From RFPW01 sp040401595 (lineage in GTDB: Bacteria; Pseudomonadota; Gammaproteobacteria; Burkholderiales; Burkholderiaceae_E): a DNA stretch of 36,305 bases. Numbering within the stretch: position 1 is the first letter of the stretch; each line of letters opens with the position of its first letter. A model generated the notes under the pieces. It worked only from the letters and a program-made list of their open reading frames with translations. It was not told the DNA's origin and searched no databases. The stretch lies in the NCBI GenBank assembly GCA_040401595.1, contig JBBAOE010000027.1, forward strand, positions 1 through 36,305, read 5' to 3'. A program made the translations under genes and the position numbers. Of this stretch, positions 13,541 through 21,360 are shown piece after piece.

Positions 13541-15727
13541 ATGAACGCACGTCTTCCCATGCTGTCTCGTCGTCAGTTCATCGCAGGCTCTGCTGCTGTA
13601 GGCAGTGGTCTGGCGCTCGGTATCCCGTTGTTGGTGACCAGCGATCTGGCTGCCGCCGAAACTGCCGCTGAAATCGGAGCCTGGGTGGTGATTCGCCCGG
13701 ATGATACGGTCGTTGTCCGGGTGGTCCGCTCGGAAATGGGCCAGGGCACGCTGACCGGTCTGGCACAGTTGGTCGCCGAAGAACTCGAATGCGACTGGTC
13801 AAAAGTGACGACCGAATATCCCACGCCGGGTGAAAGCGTGCGGCGCAAGCGCGTTTGGGGCAGCTACTCCACCGGCGGTAGCCGGGGAATTCGCGAGTCG
13901 AACGAATATGTACGCAAGGGCGGCGCCGCCGCGCGCATGATGTTGATCCAGGCGGCAGCGAACGCCTGGAATGTTCCAGCCGATCAGTGTTTGGCCGCCA
14001 ATAGCCTGGTCACGCACACCCCCACGGGGCGTACGGTCAGTTTCGGCAAGATTGCCGATGCGGCCGCCAAATTGCCGGTCCCAACCGACATCGTGCTGAA
14101 GGACCCAAAGACCTGGAAAGTGATCGGAAAGCGGATCCGTCGTCTGGACACCCGCGACAAGGTCAATGGTTCGCGGGTCTACGGTATCGATTTGACGTTT
14201 CCGGGCATGCTGAATGCGACGATTCGGGAGTGCCCGGTCTTCGGTGGCAAAGTGAAATCCTTCGATGGCGCCAAAGCCCTGAAGATGAAGGGGGTCAAGC
14301 AGGTGCTCGCGGTGGGCGAGACGGCAGTGGCAGTCGTGGCCGAGACCTTCTGGCAGGCGAAGACCGCCATGGATGCGGTCGCGATTGAATGGGATGAGGG
14401 ACCGAACGCAAAGGTCTCAAGCGAAACCATTGCCCAAAGTCTGCAGGAAGGTCTGGGCGCACAGCAGGCCTTTGTCGGCAATGAAGCCGGCGACATGGCG
14501 GCTGCCCTGACCGCCGCCAGTACTCGGCTTGAAAGTCAGTATTTTTATCCCTACCAGAACCACGCGACGATGGAGCCGATGAACGCCACCGCGCGTTGGA
14601 CACCTGATCGATGCGATGTCTGGGTACCCACGCAAGACGGAGAGTCGTCGCTCGCGGCAACGATCGCGGCGGCTGGTATTCCAGCTGAAAAGTGCGACGT
14701 CCACAAGATTAACCTGGGTGGTGGGTTCGGTCGTCGCGGCGCTTTCCAGGACTACACCCGTCAGGCTGTTCTGATCGCCAAACAGATTCCAGGCACCCAC
14801 ATCAAGCTGATCTGGACCCGCGAAGAGGACATGACCCAAGGTCGTTACCATCCGATCATGGCCTGCAAGATGACGGGAACCTTCGACTCGAACAAGAAGC
14901 TCACCGGCATCCACATGCGCCTGTCCGGGCAGTCAATCCTGGCCGTCGTTCGGCCAGCCGTTGTCGAACAGAATAAAGGGCGGGATCCGAATGTGTTCCA
15001 GGGCGTCGCGCCGTCGGGCGAGCATGGGTTCGGCTACACCATGCCCAACCTGATGATTGATCATGCGATGCGCAATCATTCGATTCCGCCAGGGTTCTGG
15101 CGCGGGGTGAACGTCAACCAGAACGCGATCTTTTTTGAATGCTTCATGGATGAGCTGGCCGAGTCGGTCGGGACCGATGCGGTTGAATTCCGCCGCCAAT
15201 TCATGGGCAACCATCCGCGCCATCTTGCCGTGCTGAACGCGGCTGCCGATGCGATCGGCTGGACCAAGCCAGCGCCTAAGGGTGTTTTTCGGGGCATTGC
15301 GCAAATGAAGGCCTATGGCAGCTTTGTTGCGGCAGCCTGCGAGTTGTCCGTCAAGGACGGCAACAAGGTCAAGATTCATCGCATGGTTGCCGCGACCGAT
15401 CCGGGCTATGCGGTCAATCCGGCGCAGATCGAGCGTCAGGTCTCGGGTTCTTTTGTCTACGGTCTGTCCGCATTGTTTGAGCAGGAATGCACCGTCAAGG
15501 ACGGTCGGATCGAGCAGAAGAATTTTGATACTTACAATTCGATCCGTCTGGCTCAGATGCCGAAGGTCGAAACCGTCATCCTGCAGGGTGGTGGTCCCGA
15601 ATGGGGCGGTATTGGTGAACCGACGATCTGTGTTGCCGCACCGTCCGTTTTGAATGCGCTTTACCGTGCGACTGGCAAGCGTTATCGGTCCGCGCCGTTG
15701 AAGAAGCATGGGATCGTACTGGTCTAA
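13541..15727 (+). CDS. Molybdopterin-binding subunit of a molybdenum hydroxylase (IorB type), Tat-exported
   Basis: This 728-residue catalytic subunit begins with a twin-arginine signal (SRRQFIAGSAAVG, residues 9-21), so it folds in the cytoplasm and is exported with the 2Fe-2S subunit. It shows RSEMGQGTLTGLAQLVAEEL near the N-terminus, INLGGGFGRRGAFQDY in the middle, and the WGGIGEPTICVAAPSVLNAL segment with Glu693, which aligns with the base that activates the Mo-bound water. The family oxidises N-heterocycles or aldehydes with oxygen from water. Its length and lack of FAD subunit fit the IorB or membrane aldehyde dehydrogenase type. AGGAG lies 8 bases before the ATG. The soxX frame overlaps its last 20 bases, which suggests coupled translation. 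Confidence 0.92.
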   Translation: MNARLPMLSRRQFIAGSAAVGSGLALGIPLLVTSDLAAAETAAEIGAWVVIRPDDTVVVRVVRSEMGQGTLTGLAQLVAEELECDWSKVTTEYPTPGESVRRKRVWGSYSTGGSRGIRESNEYVRKGGAAARMMLIQAAANAWNVPADQCLAANSLVTHTPTGRTVSFGKIADAAAKLPVPTDIVLKDPKTWKVIGKRIRRLDTRDKVNGSRVYGIDLTFPGMLNATIRECPVFGGKVKSFDGAKALKMKGVKQVLAVGETAVAVVAETFWQAKTAMDAVAIEWDEGPNAKVSSETIAQSLQEGLGAQQAFVGNEAGDMAAALTAASTRLESQYFYPYQNHATMEPMNATARWTPDRCDVWVPTQDGESSLAATIAAAGIPAEKCDVHKINLGGGFGRRGAFQDYTRQAVLIAKQIPGTHIKLIWTREEDMTQGRYHPIMACKMTGTFDSNKKLTGIHMRLSGQSILAVVRPAVVEQNKGRDPNVFQGVAPSGEHGFGYTMPNLMIDHAMRNHSIPPGFWRGVNVNQNAIFFECFMDELAESVGTDAVEFRRQFMGNHPRHLAVLNAAADAIGWTKPAPKGVFRGIAQMKAYGSFVAAACELSVKDGNKVKIHRMVAATDPGYAVNPAQIERQVSGSFVYGLSALFEQECTVKDGRIEQKNFDTYNSIRLAQMPKVETVILQGGGPEWGGIGEPTICVAAPSVLNALYRATGKRYRSAPLKKHGIVLV

Positions 15728-16196
15728 GAGCCAGGAGAAACCCCGGCCAGGTGCCGCCCTTGGTTGGGCGGTACTGGCCTTTAGTCTCGCGGTGCTGACC
15801 TCGCCCGATTTGGCGCATGCTGAATCGGATGGGTCTGTTGCGCTCGCGATGCCATTGCCCCTGACAGCACAGCCGGGTGATGCGGCCCGGGGTAGGGCGA
15901 TTGTCGCGAGTCGCCAGACGGGCTTGTGCCTGCTGTGCCATGCGGGCCCGTTTCCGGAGGAGCGGTTTCAGGGTACTCTGGCACCGGACCTGTCGGGAAT
16001 TGTCCAGCGTCGCTCGGCTGGTGAATTGCGGGCTCGCATCGTTGATGCGCGTCGTTTCAATCCTGAGACGATCATGCCCGCTTATTTCCGAACGGACGGA
16101 CTGGACCGCGTTGCCAGTGCGTTTCAGGGGCAGACCATCCTGAACGCTCAACAGGTCGAAGATGTCGTGGCTTTTCTGCTGAGTTTGAAACCCTGA
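15708..16196 (+). CDS. soxX: Sulfur-oxidation monoheme cytochrome SoxX
   Basis: This 162-residue protein has an N-terminal signal segment (hydrophobic WAVLAFSLAVL, cleavage near AHAES) and one heme site, Cys74-Leu-Leu-Cys77-His78. The rest follows SoxX closely: GDAARGRAIVASRQTGLCLLCH, ERFQGTLAPDLSGI, and RIVDARRFNPETIMPAYFRT with Met123 as the likely sixth heme ligand, then QQVEDVVAFLLSLKP. In known Sox systems SoxX pairs with SoxA and takes the electrons released when a sulfur compound is joined to the SoxY thiol. The start at 15708 overlaps the molybdenum subunit gene by 20 bases, and I see no better start downstream. Confidence 0.9.
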   Translation: MGSYWSKSQEKPRPGAALGWAVLAFSLAVLTSPDLAHAESDGSVALAMPLPLTAQPGDAARGRAIVASRQTGLCLLCHAGPFPEERFQGTLAPDLSGIVQRRSAGELRARIVDARRFNPETIMPAYFRTDGLDRVASAFQGQTILNAQQVEDVVAFLLSLKP

Positions 16197-16206
16197 GTGA
16201 TCCGTA

Positions 16207-16659
16207 ATGAAGGCTTCTGAATCCCGCCGCGACTGCCTCGGATTCCTGGCAGCGTTTGGCCTGGCACCTTGGTCTGGCGCTTTTGCCCAGGCCGATCAGG
16301 CGCAGGCGGCGATCCGCGCCCTGGTGATGGATGCGAGGGTCCGGGCTGGGCGAGTCGAGTTGGAAATTCCACCGTTGGTCGAGAACGGCCATTCGGTTTT
16401 GGTCAGCCTGAAAGTGGATAGTCCCATGACGGAGCAGGACCATGTGCGATCGGTCCATCTATTTTCTGAAGGCAATCCGCTGCCGGGTATCTTGACGGCC
16501 TATTTCACCCCACGCACCGGGCGAGCTACGGTGATCAGTCGGATTCGGCTGGCCCAGAGTCAGCGGATCTGGGCAGTCGCTGCAATGAGCGACGGGTCAT
16601 TCTGGCAAACCTCGGCCGAAACCCTGGTCACCTTGTCTGCCTGCACGGAGGAACGGTGA
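16207..16659 (+). CDS. soxY: SoxY-like sulfur carrier protein with altered C-terminal arm
   Basis: This 150-residue protein begins with a twin-arginine-like signal (SRRDCLGFLAAFG), as SoxY proteins do, and its mature part matches the SoxY fold (VELEIPPLVENGHSVLVSLKVDSP, VRSVHLFSEGNPLPGILTAYFTP, RIRLAQSQRIWAVAAMSDGS). Classical SoxY ends in Gly-Gly-Cys-Gly-Gly, with the Cys on a swinging arm carrying the sulfur substrate. Here the end is TLSAC146TEER: the Cys is kept, but all four Gly are gone and two residues are added. It may still form a thiol adduct, but arm flexibility and docking into SoxB or SoxXA should differ. It is placed between soxX (10-base gap) and soxZ (overlap). The soxZ ribosome binding site lies inside this changed end. 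Confidence 0.85.
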   Translation: MKASESRRDCLGFLAAFGLAPWSGAFAQADQAQAAIRALVMDARVRAGRVELEIPPLVENGHSVLVSLKVDSPMTEQDHVRSVHLFSEGNPLPGILTAYFTPRTGRATVISRIRLAQSQRIWAVAAMSDGSFWQTSAETLVTLSACTEER

Positions 16660-16985
16660 GTCTGCCGCTGCGCTTATTGTTGACGGTTCCGCGCTCAGCG
16701 CGACGCGGCGAGATCATCGAAGTGCGGGCACTCGCGCAGCATGCGATGGAGAACGGTCTTCGTCATGACCAGAACGGTCAGGTCGTCGCGCGCGATCTTC
16801 TGCGCCAGGTGGCGTTTCTCTACAACGGGGTTGAAGTGTTCAGAGCGGATCTCCACACGGGAGTCGCTGCGAATCCCTTGATCCAGTTTAATACGATCGC
16901 CACGGAGAGCGGCGTACTCAACGTGATCTGGAAGGACGACGAAGGCCGAGACGCCCAGATGAGTGCCCGTATCGAGGTTTCGTGA
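16656..16985 (+). CDS. soxZ: SoxZ, partner of the SoxY sulfur carrier
   Basis: This 109-residue protein is of normal SoxZ length, without a signal peptide; SoxZ is exported in complex with Tat-carried SoxY. It has the immunoglobulin-like SoxZ pattern: PLRLLLTVPRSARRGEIIEVRALAQHAMENGLR, then GQVVARDLLRQVAFLYNGVEVFRADLHTGVAANPLIQF and a closing GVLNVIWKDDEGRDAQMSARIEV. The GTG start at 16656 overlaps the soxY stop (GTGA), with GGAGG 4 bases upstream at 16647-16651, so translation of the two should be tightly linked. The stop overlaps the soxA start in the same way. Confidence 0.92.
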   Translation: MSLPLRLLLTVPRSARRGEIIEVRALAQHAMENGLRHDQNGQVVARDLLRQVAFLYNGVEVFRADLHTGVAANPLIQFNTIATESGVLNVIWKDDEGRDAQMSARIEVS

Positions 16986-17917
16986 GGGCAGCCTGGGGCA
17001 CGATGCTCGTGGCGAGAGCCCCATCGCGGTGCAGATCTCCGGGTGAGCGGTTTCGCCAGATCCGCAGCGTCGTCATGTGTGTGGGCGTCTGCGTCGGTTT
17101 GGCAACCGTTATGTTGGGTGGGCACCTGGATGCCAGCGCGGCCGAACCCCAAGCGCGTCGGTCGGCAACGCTGGATCTGTCGCGGGACACCCGCGCGATG
17201 CAGGATGATGATTCCCTGAATCCAGCGACCTTCTGGCGTCTTGAGGGTGAAGCACTCTGGCGGGAACGCGTCGGCCATTCGAACCGATCCTGTGCCAGTT
17301 GCCATGGTGAAGCGTCGGATGCGATGAAGGGCGTCGCGGTACAGTTTCCCAAAATGGTGGCCGGGCAATTGCTCAACCTAGAGGGGCAGATCAATCGATG
17401 CCGATCGATGCGCCAGGGCACTACGCCATTTAGCTTCGAGAGCAATCCGCTGCTGTCGATGGCCGTATTCATTGGCGCACAGTCCCGGGGTCTGCCGATC
17501 GCGCCCGCGAGACCGATGGACCCCATTATCCCAGTCCCAACGCTGCCGCAATCCATACCACCCGCTAACGCTGGCCTGCATTCGGATTCCACTTGGAAAT
17601 CCCTTCTCGAAGCCGGTCGTGCGCTCTATATCCGTCGGATGGGGCAGCTGAATTTAGCGTGCGTGCACTGCCACGATGAGCGTGCCGGCGCTCGTCTGGG
17701 AGGCAACTTGATTCCGCAGGCGCATCCCACTGGATACCCGATCTACCGACTCGAGTGGAATGCGGTCGGTTCGCTGCAACGACGTTTACGCAATTGCATG
17801 ATCGGCGTGCGCGCCGAGCCCTTTGCCTTTGGTGCACCGGAACTCGTGCAGCTGGAGCTCTACCTGATGGAACGCGCTCGGGGGATGGACCTGGAGACCC
17901 CGGGCGTGCGGCCCTGA
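16982..17917 (+). CDS. soxA: Sulfur-oxidation diheme cytochrome SoxA
   Basis: The 311-residue product carries two heme sites, Cys104-Ala-Ser-Cys107-His108 and Cys227-Val-His-Cys230-His231. It also has Cys272 in RNCMIGVRAEPF, which aligns with the SoxA Cys that ligates the active heme and becomes persulfidated. SoxA with SoxX joins a sulfur compound to the SoxY Cys by oxidative coupling. The GTG at 16982 overlaps the soxZ stop; Met8 or Met32 could also be the start, since the hydrophobic signal segment (VMCVGVCVGLATVML) lies at about residues 31-45. It is the last gene of the run. Keeping the catalytic Cys and both heme sites argues that it is functional. Confidence 0.9.
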   Translation: MRAAWGTMLVARAPSRCRSPGERFRQIRSVVMCVGVCVGLATVMLGGHLDASAAEPQARRSATLDLSRDTRAMQDDDSLNPATFWRLEGEALWRERVGHSNRSCASCHGEASDAMKGVAVQFPKMVAGQLLNLEGQINRCRSMRQGTTPFSFESNPLLSMAVFIGAQSRGLPIAPARPMDPIIPVPTLPQSIPPANAGLHSDSTWKSLLEAGRALYIRRMGQLNLACVHCHDERAGARLGGNLIPQAHPTGYPIYRLEWNAVGSLQRRLRNCMIGVRAEPFAFGAPELVQLELYLMERARGMDLETPGVRP

Positions 17918-17941
17918 CCCGAACGCCAGCGTGGGGCCTGA

Positions 17942-18544
17942 TCAGAACGCGACGGTTTGGCCTTCTGACATCGGAAGAATCCTGATGGAGCTTCCCTTCA
18001 TGGCTTCCTCGAACTCGGCCACGGTTCCTTTCGCCAGCGGATTGGAGTTGTAGTGCATTGGAATCACCATTTTCGGTTGAATCCAGTTGCGCGCAGCAAA
18101 CGCGGCATCGTTGGGATCCATCGTGAAGTTGCCGCCGATCGGCATCAGAACCAGATCGGGTTTGTAGTGCTCGGAAATGAACTTCATGTCAGAAAAGAGA
18201 CCCGTGTCGCCCATGTGCCAGATCTTGAAACCATTTTCCAGTTCGATGATGTAGCCAACGGGCTCGCCAGCCGGATGGGACTCGGGCTTTCCCGTGGTCG
18301 GATTGGTCCAGACCAGAAGGGAAGAGTGCTCGGCTCTGACGGCCGTGACCTTGATCCCCGGGAGTGGTTTGACGCTTCCTGACTTGTTGAACCGATGCGC
18401 GAGTTCGGGGGGCAGGATGCCGAGCGTAATGAGCGGCGTGATCATGTCCGCTGGACCATAGAGGACTGTTTTGTGCAGCTTGGTCAGCGCAGGGGCGTCG
18501 CCGATATGGTCCACGTGCGCATGGGTGACGAGCAGGACGTCCAC
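17942..18544 (-). pseudogene. N-terminally truncated metallo-beta-lactamase-fold hydrolase
   Basis: The frame reads VDVLLVTHAHVDHIGDAP from a GTG at 18544, followed by WHMGDTGLFSDMKFI and MVIPMHYNSNPLAKGT. It therefore holds the metal-binding THxHxDH motif and later ligands of the UPF0173-type metal-dependent hydrolase family. Complete members begin about 50-80 residues earlier with a first beta-strand pair (W-x-G-H-x or similar, then a DP motif). Here an in-frame stop (TAA) lies three codons upstream of the GTG, and none of the three minus-strand frames upstream supplies the missing part. No ribosome binding site precedes the GTG. I read it as a gene whose 5' end was lost, although a shortened working form is possible. 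Confidence 0.65.
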
Positions 18545-18680
18545 TCGTGGTTATGAATGTCGTCATTGTAGAGCGACAGGTTGCGGAGGTCCGCGTTCGA
18601 TGCACCTCGCGTGCATCCGTGCCCAGAACCGCTGCCCTTCGCCGTGCCAAGCGATGCTTAGAACGCATCGCGCTGCAGGC

Positions 18681-19823
18681 TCAGGGTGAACTGAACTCAG
18701 CCCGGATCGCCTCGCCATGCTGGTTCACGGCGGGGGCAGGTCGGTAGCTTGACGGGTCCCATTCGGTGATCCACGGCAGCGCGGCGACTTCGATCGATTG
18801 CTCGCCCACCGGCATGCTTCGGGTGCGCAACTGTGGGTGTTCGATCAGATCCTGCACGCTGTTGATATTGCCGTAAGCCGTTTGTGCGCGGGCCAGCCGG
18901 GCGATCACGTCCGTGCTCGAAAGCGACGCGAACAAGGTGGAGACCTTGCCGTCGACAAAGGCTCGGTTCGCGACCCGAGCTGCATTGGTCTGGCAACGGG
19001 GATCCAGGGCGAAGTCGGGTTCGAGCAGCACCTCTCGGCAAAAGTCGGTCCACTCCCGCTCGTTCTGGATCGAGATCAGGATGTCGCGACCATCTGCGCA
19101 CGTGAAACCGCCATAGGGCGCAATGGTGGGGTGCTTCAAACCCACCCGTTCGGGGGCTTTGCCGCCGTAGCGCGCCTGCAGATAGGGCACGCTCATCAGC
19201 TCCGCAGCCGAGTCGAACAGCGAAACCTTCACGGCGGAACCCCGCCCCGTGCGCGTGCGCATCATCAAGGCTTGCTGAATGCCGATCACGGCGTTGAGTC
19301 CGGCATTGATGTCGCACACAGACACCCCGATCCGGCCCCATTCACCCGCAGCGCCATTGACCGAGACGAGACCGCTTTCTGCCTGAACCAGCAGGTCATA
19401 GGCTTTCATTCGGGTCAGGCGCCCGCTGTCGCCATAGCCACTGATATCGCAGGTCACCAGGCGCGGGAACCGTTCGCGTAGCAAGTCCGAGCCAATCCCC
19501 AGGCGTTGTGTCGCGCCAGGCGCCAAGTTCTGGATGAACACGTCAGCCTCGCCGAGCAGGCGCAGCAGCACGGCAAGATCTGCTTCAATTTTCAGATCGA
19601 GTGCGATCGATTCCTTGCCGCGGTTGATCCAGACGAAGTAGGAAGATTCGCCGTGCGCAGCGGTGTCATAGCCGCGCGCGAAGTCGCCCTCGGGGCGCTC
19701 GACCTTGATGACCCGTGCACCCGCGTCGGCCAGCCGGCTGCTGCAGTACGGCGCCGCAACGGCCTGCTCGAGGGCCACCACCAGTACATCCGTTAACGGG
19801 CCTCGGCACTCGGGTTCGCCCAT
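18681..19823 (-). CDS. CaiB/BaiF-family CoA-transferase
   Basis: This class III CoA-transferase moves CoA between two carboxylic acids. It has the family opening (VVALEQAVAAPYCSSRLADAGARVIKVE), WINRGKESIALDL, FIQNLAPGATQRLG, ISGYGDSG, and CDINAGLNAVIGIQQAL, where Asp171 aligns with the catalytic Asp that forms the acyl-anhydride. I place the start at ATG 19823, because GAGGAG lies 6 bases upstream and the protein then begins as family members do (380 residues); an ATG at 19862 is also in frame. It is divergent from the ABC operon across about 220 bases that probably hold both promoters. It may activate the compound imported by that transporter. Confidence 0.9.
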   Translation of the reverse strand: MGEPECRGPLTDVLVVALEQAVAAPYCSSRLADAGARVIKVERPEGDFARGYDTAAHGESSYFVWINRGKESIALDLKIEADLAVLLRLLGEADVFIQNLAPGATQRLGIGSDLLRERFPRLVTCDISGYGDSGRLTRMKAYDLLVQAESGLVSVNGAAGEWGRIGVSVCDINAGLNAVIGIQQALMMRTRTGRGSAVKVSLFDSAAELMSVPYLQARYGGKAPERVGLKHPTIAPYGGFTCADGRDILISIQNEREWTDFCREVLLEPDFALDPRCQTNAARVANRAFVDGKVSTLFASLSSTDVIARLARAQTAYGNINSVQDLIEHPQLRTRSMPVGEQSIEVAALPWITEWDPSSYRPAPAVNQHGEAIRAEFSSP

Positions 19824-20046
19824 CGCCATCTCCTCGTTTTCACTGATGCGAAGCATTTTCAAACGTGATTCACTGACACGGAATTGCTTTTGCGCGTATC
19901 CAGCATTGCGCGACCGTTAAGGCGATGTTGTTGCTGAATTAACGCTGCATTGCCGCGTTTGGAATGGTCAACAACCTGTCATTTGGCCAAAGTTGCGAAC
20001 TGAATAATCCTGGGCTGCAAGCGGCCCCTCATTCGGGAGACATGAA

Positions 20047-21255
20047 ATGATTCGAGGACATCAACTGGTTGGGGCAACGCTGGCCGCCGCCATCACGCTG
20101 GCATTCGCTTCGACCGCCTGCGCGCAGGAGAAGACATTCAAGATCTACGGCTTCGGCGCCAAGAGCGGTGTGGTCGGAATTTTCGGCCAGCAGAGTGAAG
20201 TGGCGATGCAGGCGGCTGCGGGCATTATCAACAAGTCGGGTGGGATCACACTGGGTGACGGCAGCAAAGCCAAGCTCGTCGTTGAGTACCTGGATGATCG
20301 TTGTAATGCCGAGGAAGGTATCAATGCGTTGCGACGTATTGCAGCCCAGAACGACGCGGTGGTGGCGATCGGCCCAACCTGCTCGAACGTGGCAGAGCCC
20401 GTGTTTGGGATCCTGCAGAAGAAGGTCGGTGATAGCTCGGACTCGGGTGTTCAGTTCCCGCTCTATACCGATGTCGCGGCCAAGGGCGGATTGGCCGCTA
20501 TGTCGCAGTGGGCGTTTCGCAACGTCCCCAGCGAGGCCAACATGTACAAGTCGATCTTCGAATGGATTAAGGCGACTCACCCCGAATACCAGACGTTTTG
20601 GGGTGGAGTTGAGAAAGACTTTGCCCATAGCAATGCGACGTTCAACGTGATCAAGGCGCAGGCGGGCAACACCGGCATGCAGGTGCTCGGTCAGTCGGAG
20701 TGGTTGCTCAACGACATCAACTTTTCGAATCAGGTGCGCGAGATGAAACGCGCCAATGCGGATCTGGTCGCCATCTCGGCGCATCCCTTCACGACCTGCG
20801 GTGTGCTCAAGGAGATGGCGCGCCAAAACGTCAAGCCCAAGATGCTGGTCGGCCTGACGTCTTCGTCAAGCATGGAGACCTTGCAGGGCTGTGCTGCACA
20901 AGCCGAGGGCTTGATCATTCCGACCAGCTTTGCGCCGGTGACCGATGAGGCTAGAAACGCGGCGGCTGCGGTACAGGCGATCAATTCGAAGTACAACATG
21001 GACCTGCACAATGCTGCCGCGTTCGAGAACATCTTTACGCTCAAGGAACTGGTGGAGAAGCAGAAAATCATGGGCAGACCTGACACGGTGCAGGCCGATC
21101 GCCAGAAGATGCGTGACGGTCTGGCTGCCATGAAACAGACCACAGGTCTCCTGGGTAAGGTGGGTCGTACCGATGATCGTGAGGCGATCAAGCCATTCCT
21201 GTTCGTTCAAGCCAAAGGTGGTAACTGGACGGTCGCGCACACGCCACCTCAGTAA
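20047..21255 (+). CDS. Periplasmic binding protein of a Liv-type (branched-chain amino acid type) ABC transporter
   Basis: This 402-residue protein has a signal peptide ending at TACAQ. The fold is that of type 1 periplasmic receptors (Peripla_BP_6): GIFGQQSEVAMQAAAGIINKSGGI, VVEYLDDRCNAEEGINALRRI, VVAIGPTCSNVAEPV, then FRNVPSEANMYKSIFEWI. Such proteins bind amino acids, amides, urea or aromatic acids; the ligand cannot be set from sequence. GGGAG lies just upstream of the ATG. It is the first gene of an operon with permease and ATPase genes 106 bases downstream, and the only binding protein present for two permease pairs. Confidence 0.92.
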   Translation: MIRGHQLVGATLAAAITLAFASTACAQEKTFKIYGFGAKSGVVGIFGQQSEVAMQAAAGIINKSGGITLGDGSKAKLVVEYLDDRCNAEEGINALRRIAAQNDAVVAIGPTCSNVAEPVFGILQKKVGDSSDSGVQFPLYTDVAAKGGLAAMSQWAFRNVPSEANMYKSIFEWIKATHPEYQTFWGGVEKDFAHSNATFNVIKAQAGNTGMQVLGQSEWLLNDINFSNQVREMKRANADLVAISAHPFTTCGVLKEMARQNVKPKMLVGLTSSSSMETLQGCAAQAEGLIIPTSFAPVTDEARNAAAAVQAINSKYNMDLHNAAAFENIFTLKELVEKQKIMGRPDTVQADRQKMRDGLAAMKQTTGLLGKVGRTDDREAIKPFLFVQAKGGNWTVAHTPPQ

Positions 21256-21360
21256 ACCCCCAGGAAACGGACTCCCAGCGTCTGTCCCGTTTGGCCAATC
21301 TGCCGAGGTCTCGGTCGATTGGCCAGCGACTGGGCACGCTGACTTTCAATCGCCGCCCCC

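Noticed and set aside
14933..15709. A 258-codon open frame antisense to the molybdopterin subunit gene
   Set aside because: Same reasoning: the plus-strand gene has clear motifs across this stretch, and the minus frame has none.
13541..15727. Reading the molybdenum subunit as SoxC
   Set aside because: SoxC belongs to the sulfite oxidase family of about 430 residues; this protein is 728 residues with xanthine-dehydrogenase-type motifs and a paired 2Fe-2S subunit.
20029..20826. A 265-codon open frame antisense to the binding-protein gene
   Set aside because: It has no start signal or recognisable sequence, and the opposite strand encodes a complete secreted binding protein.
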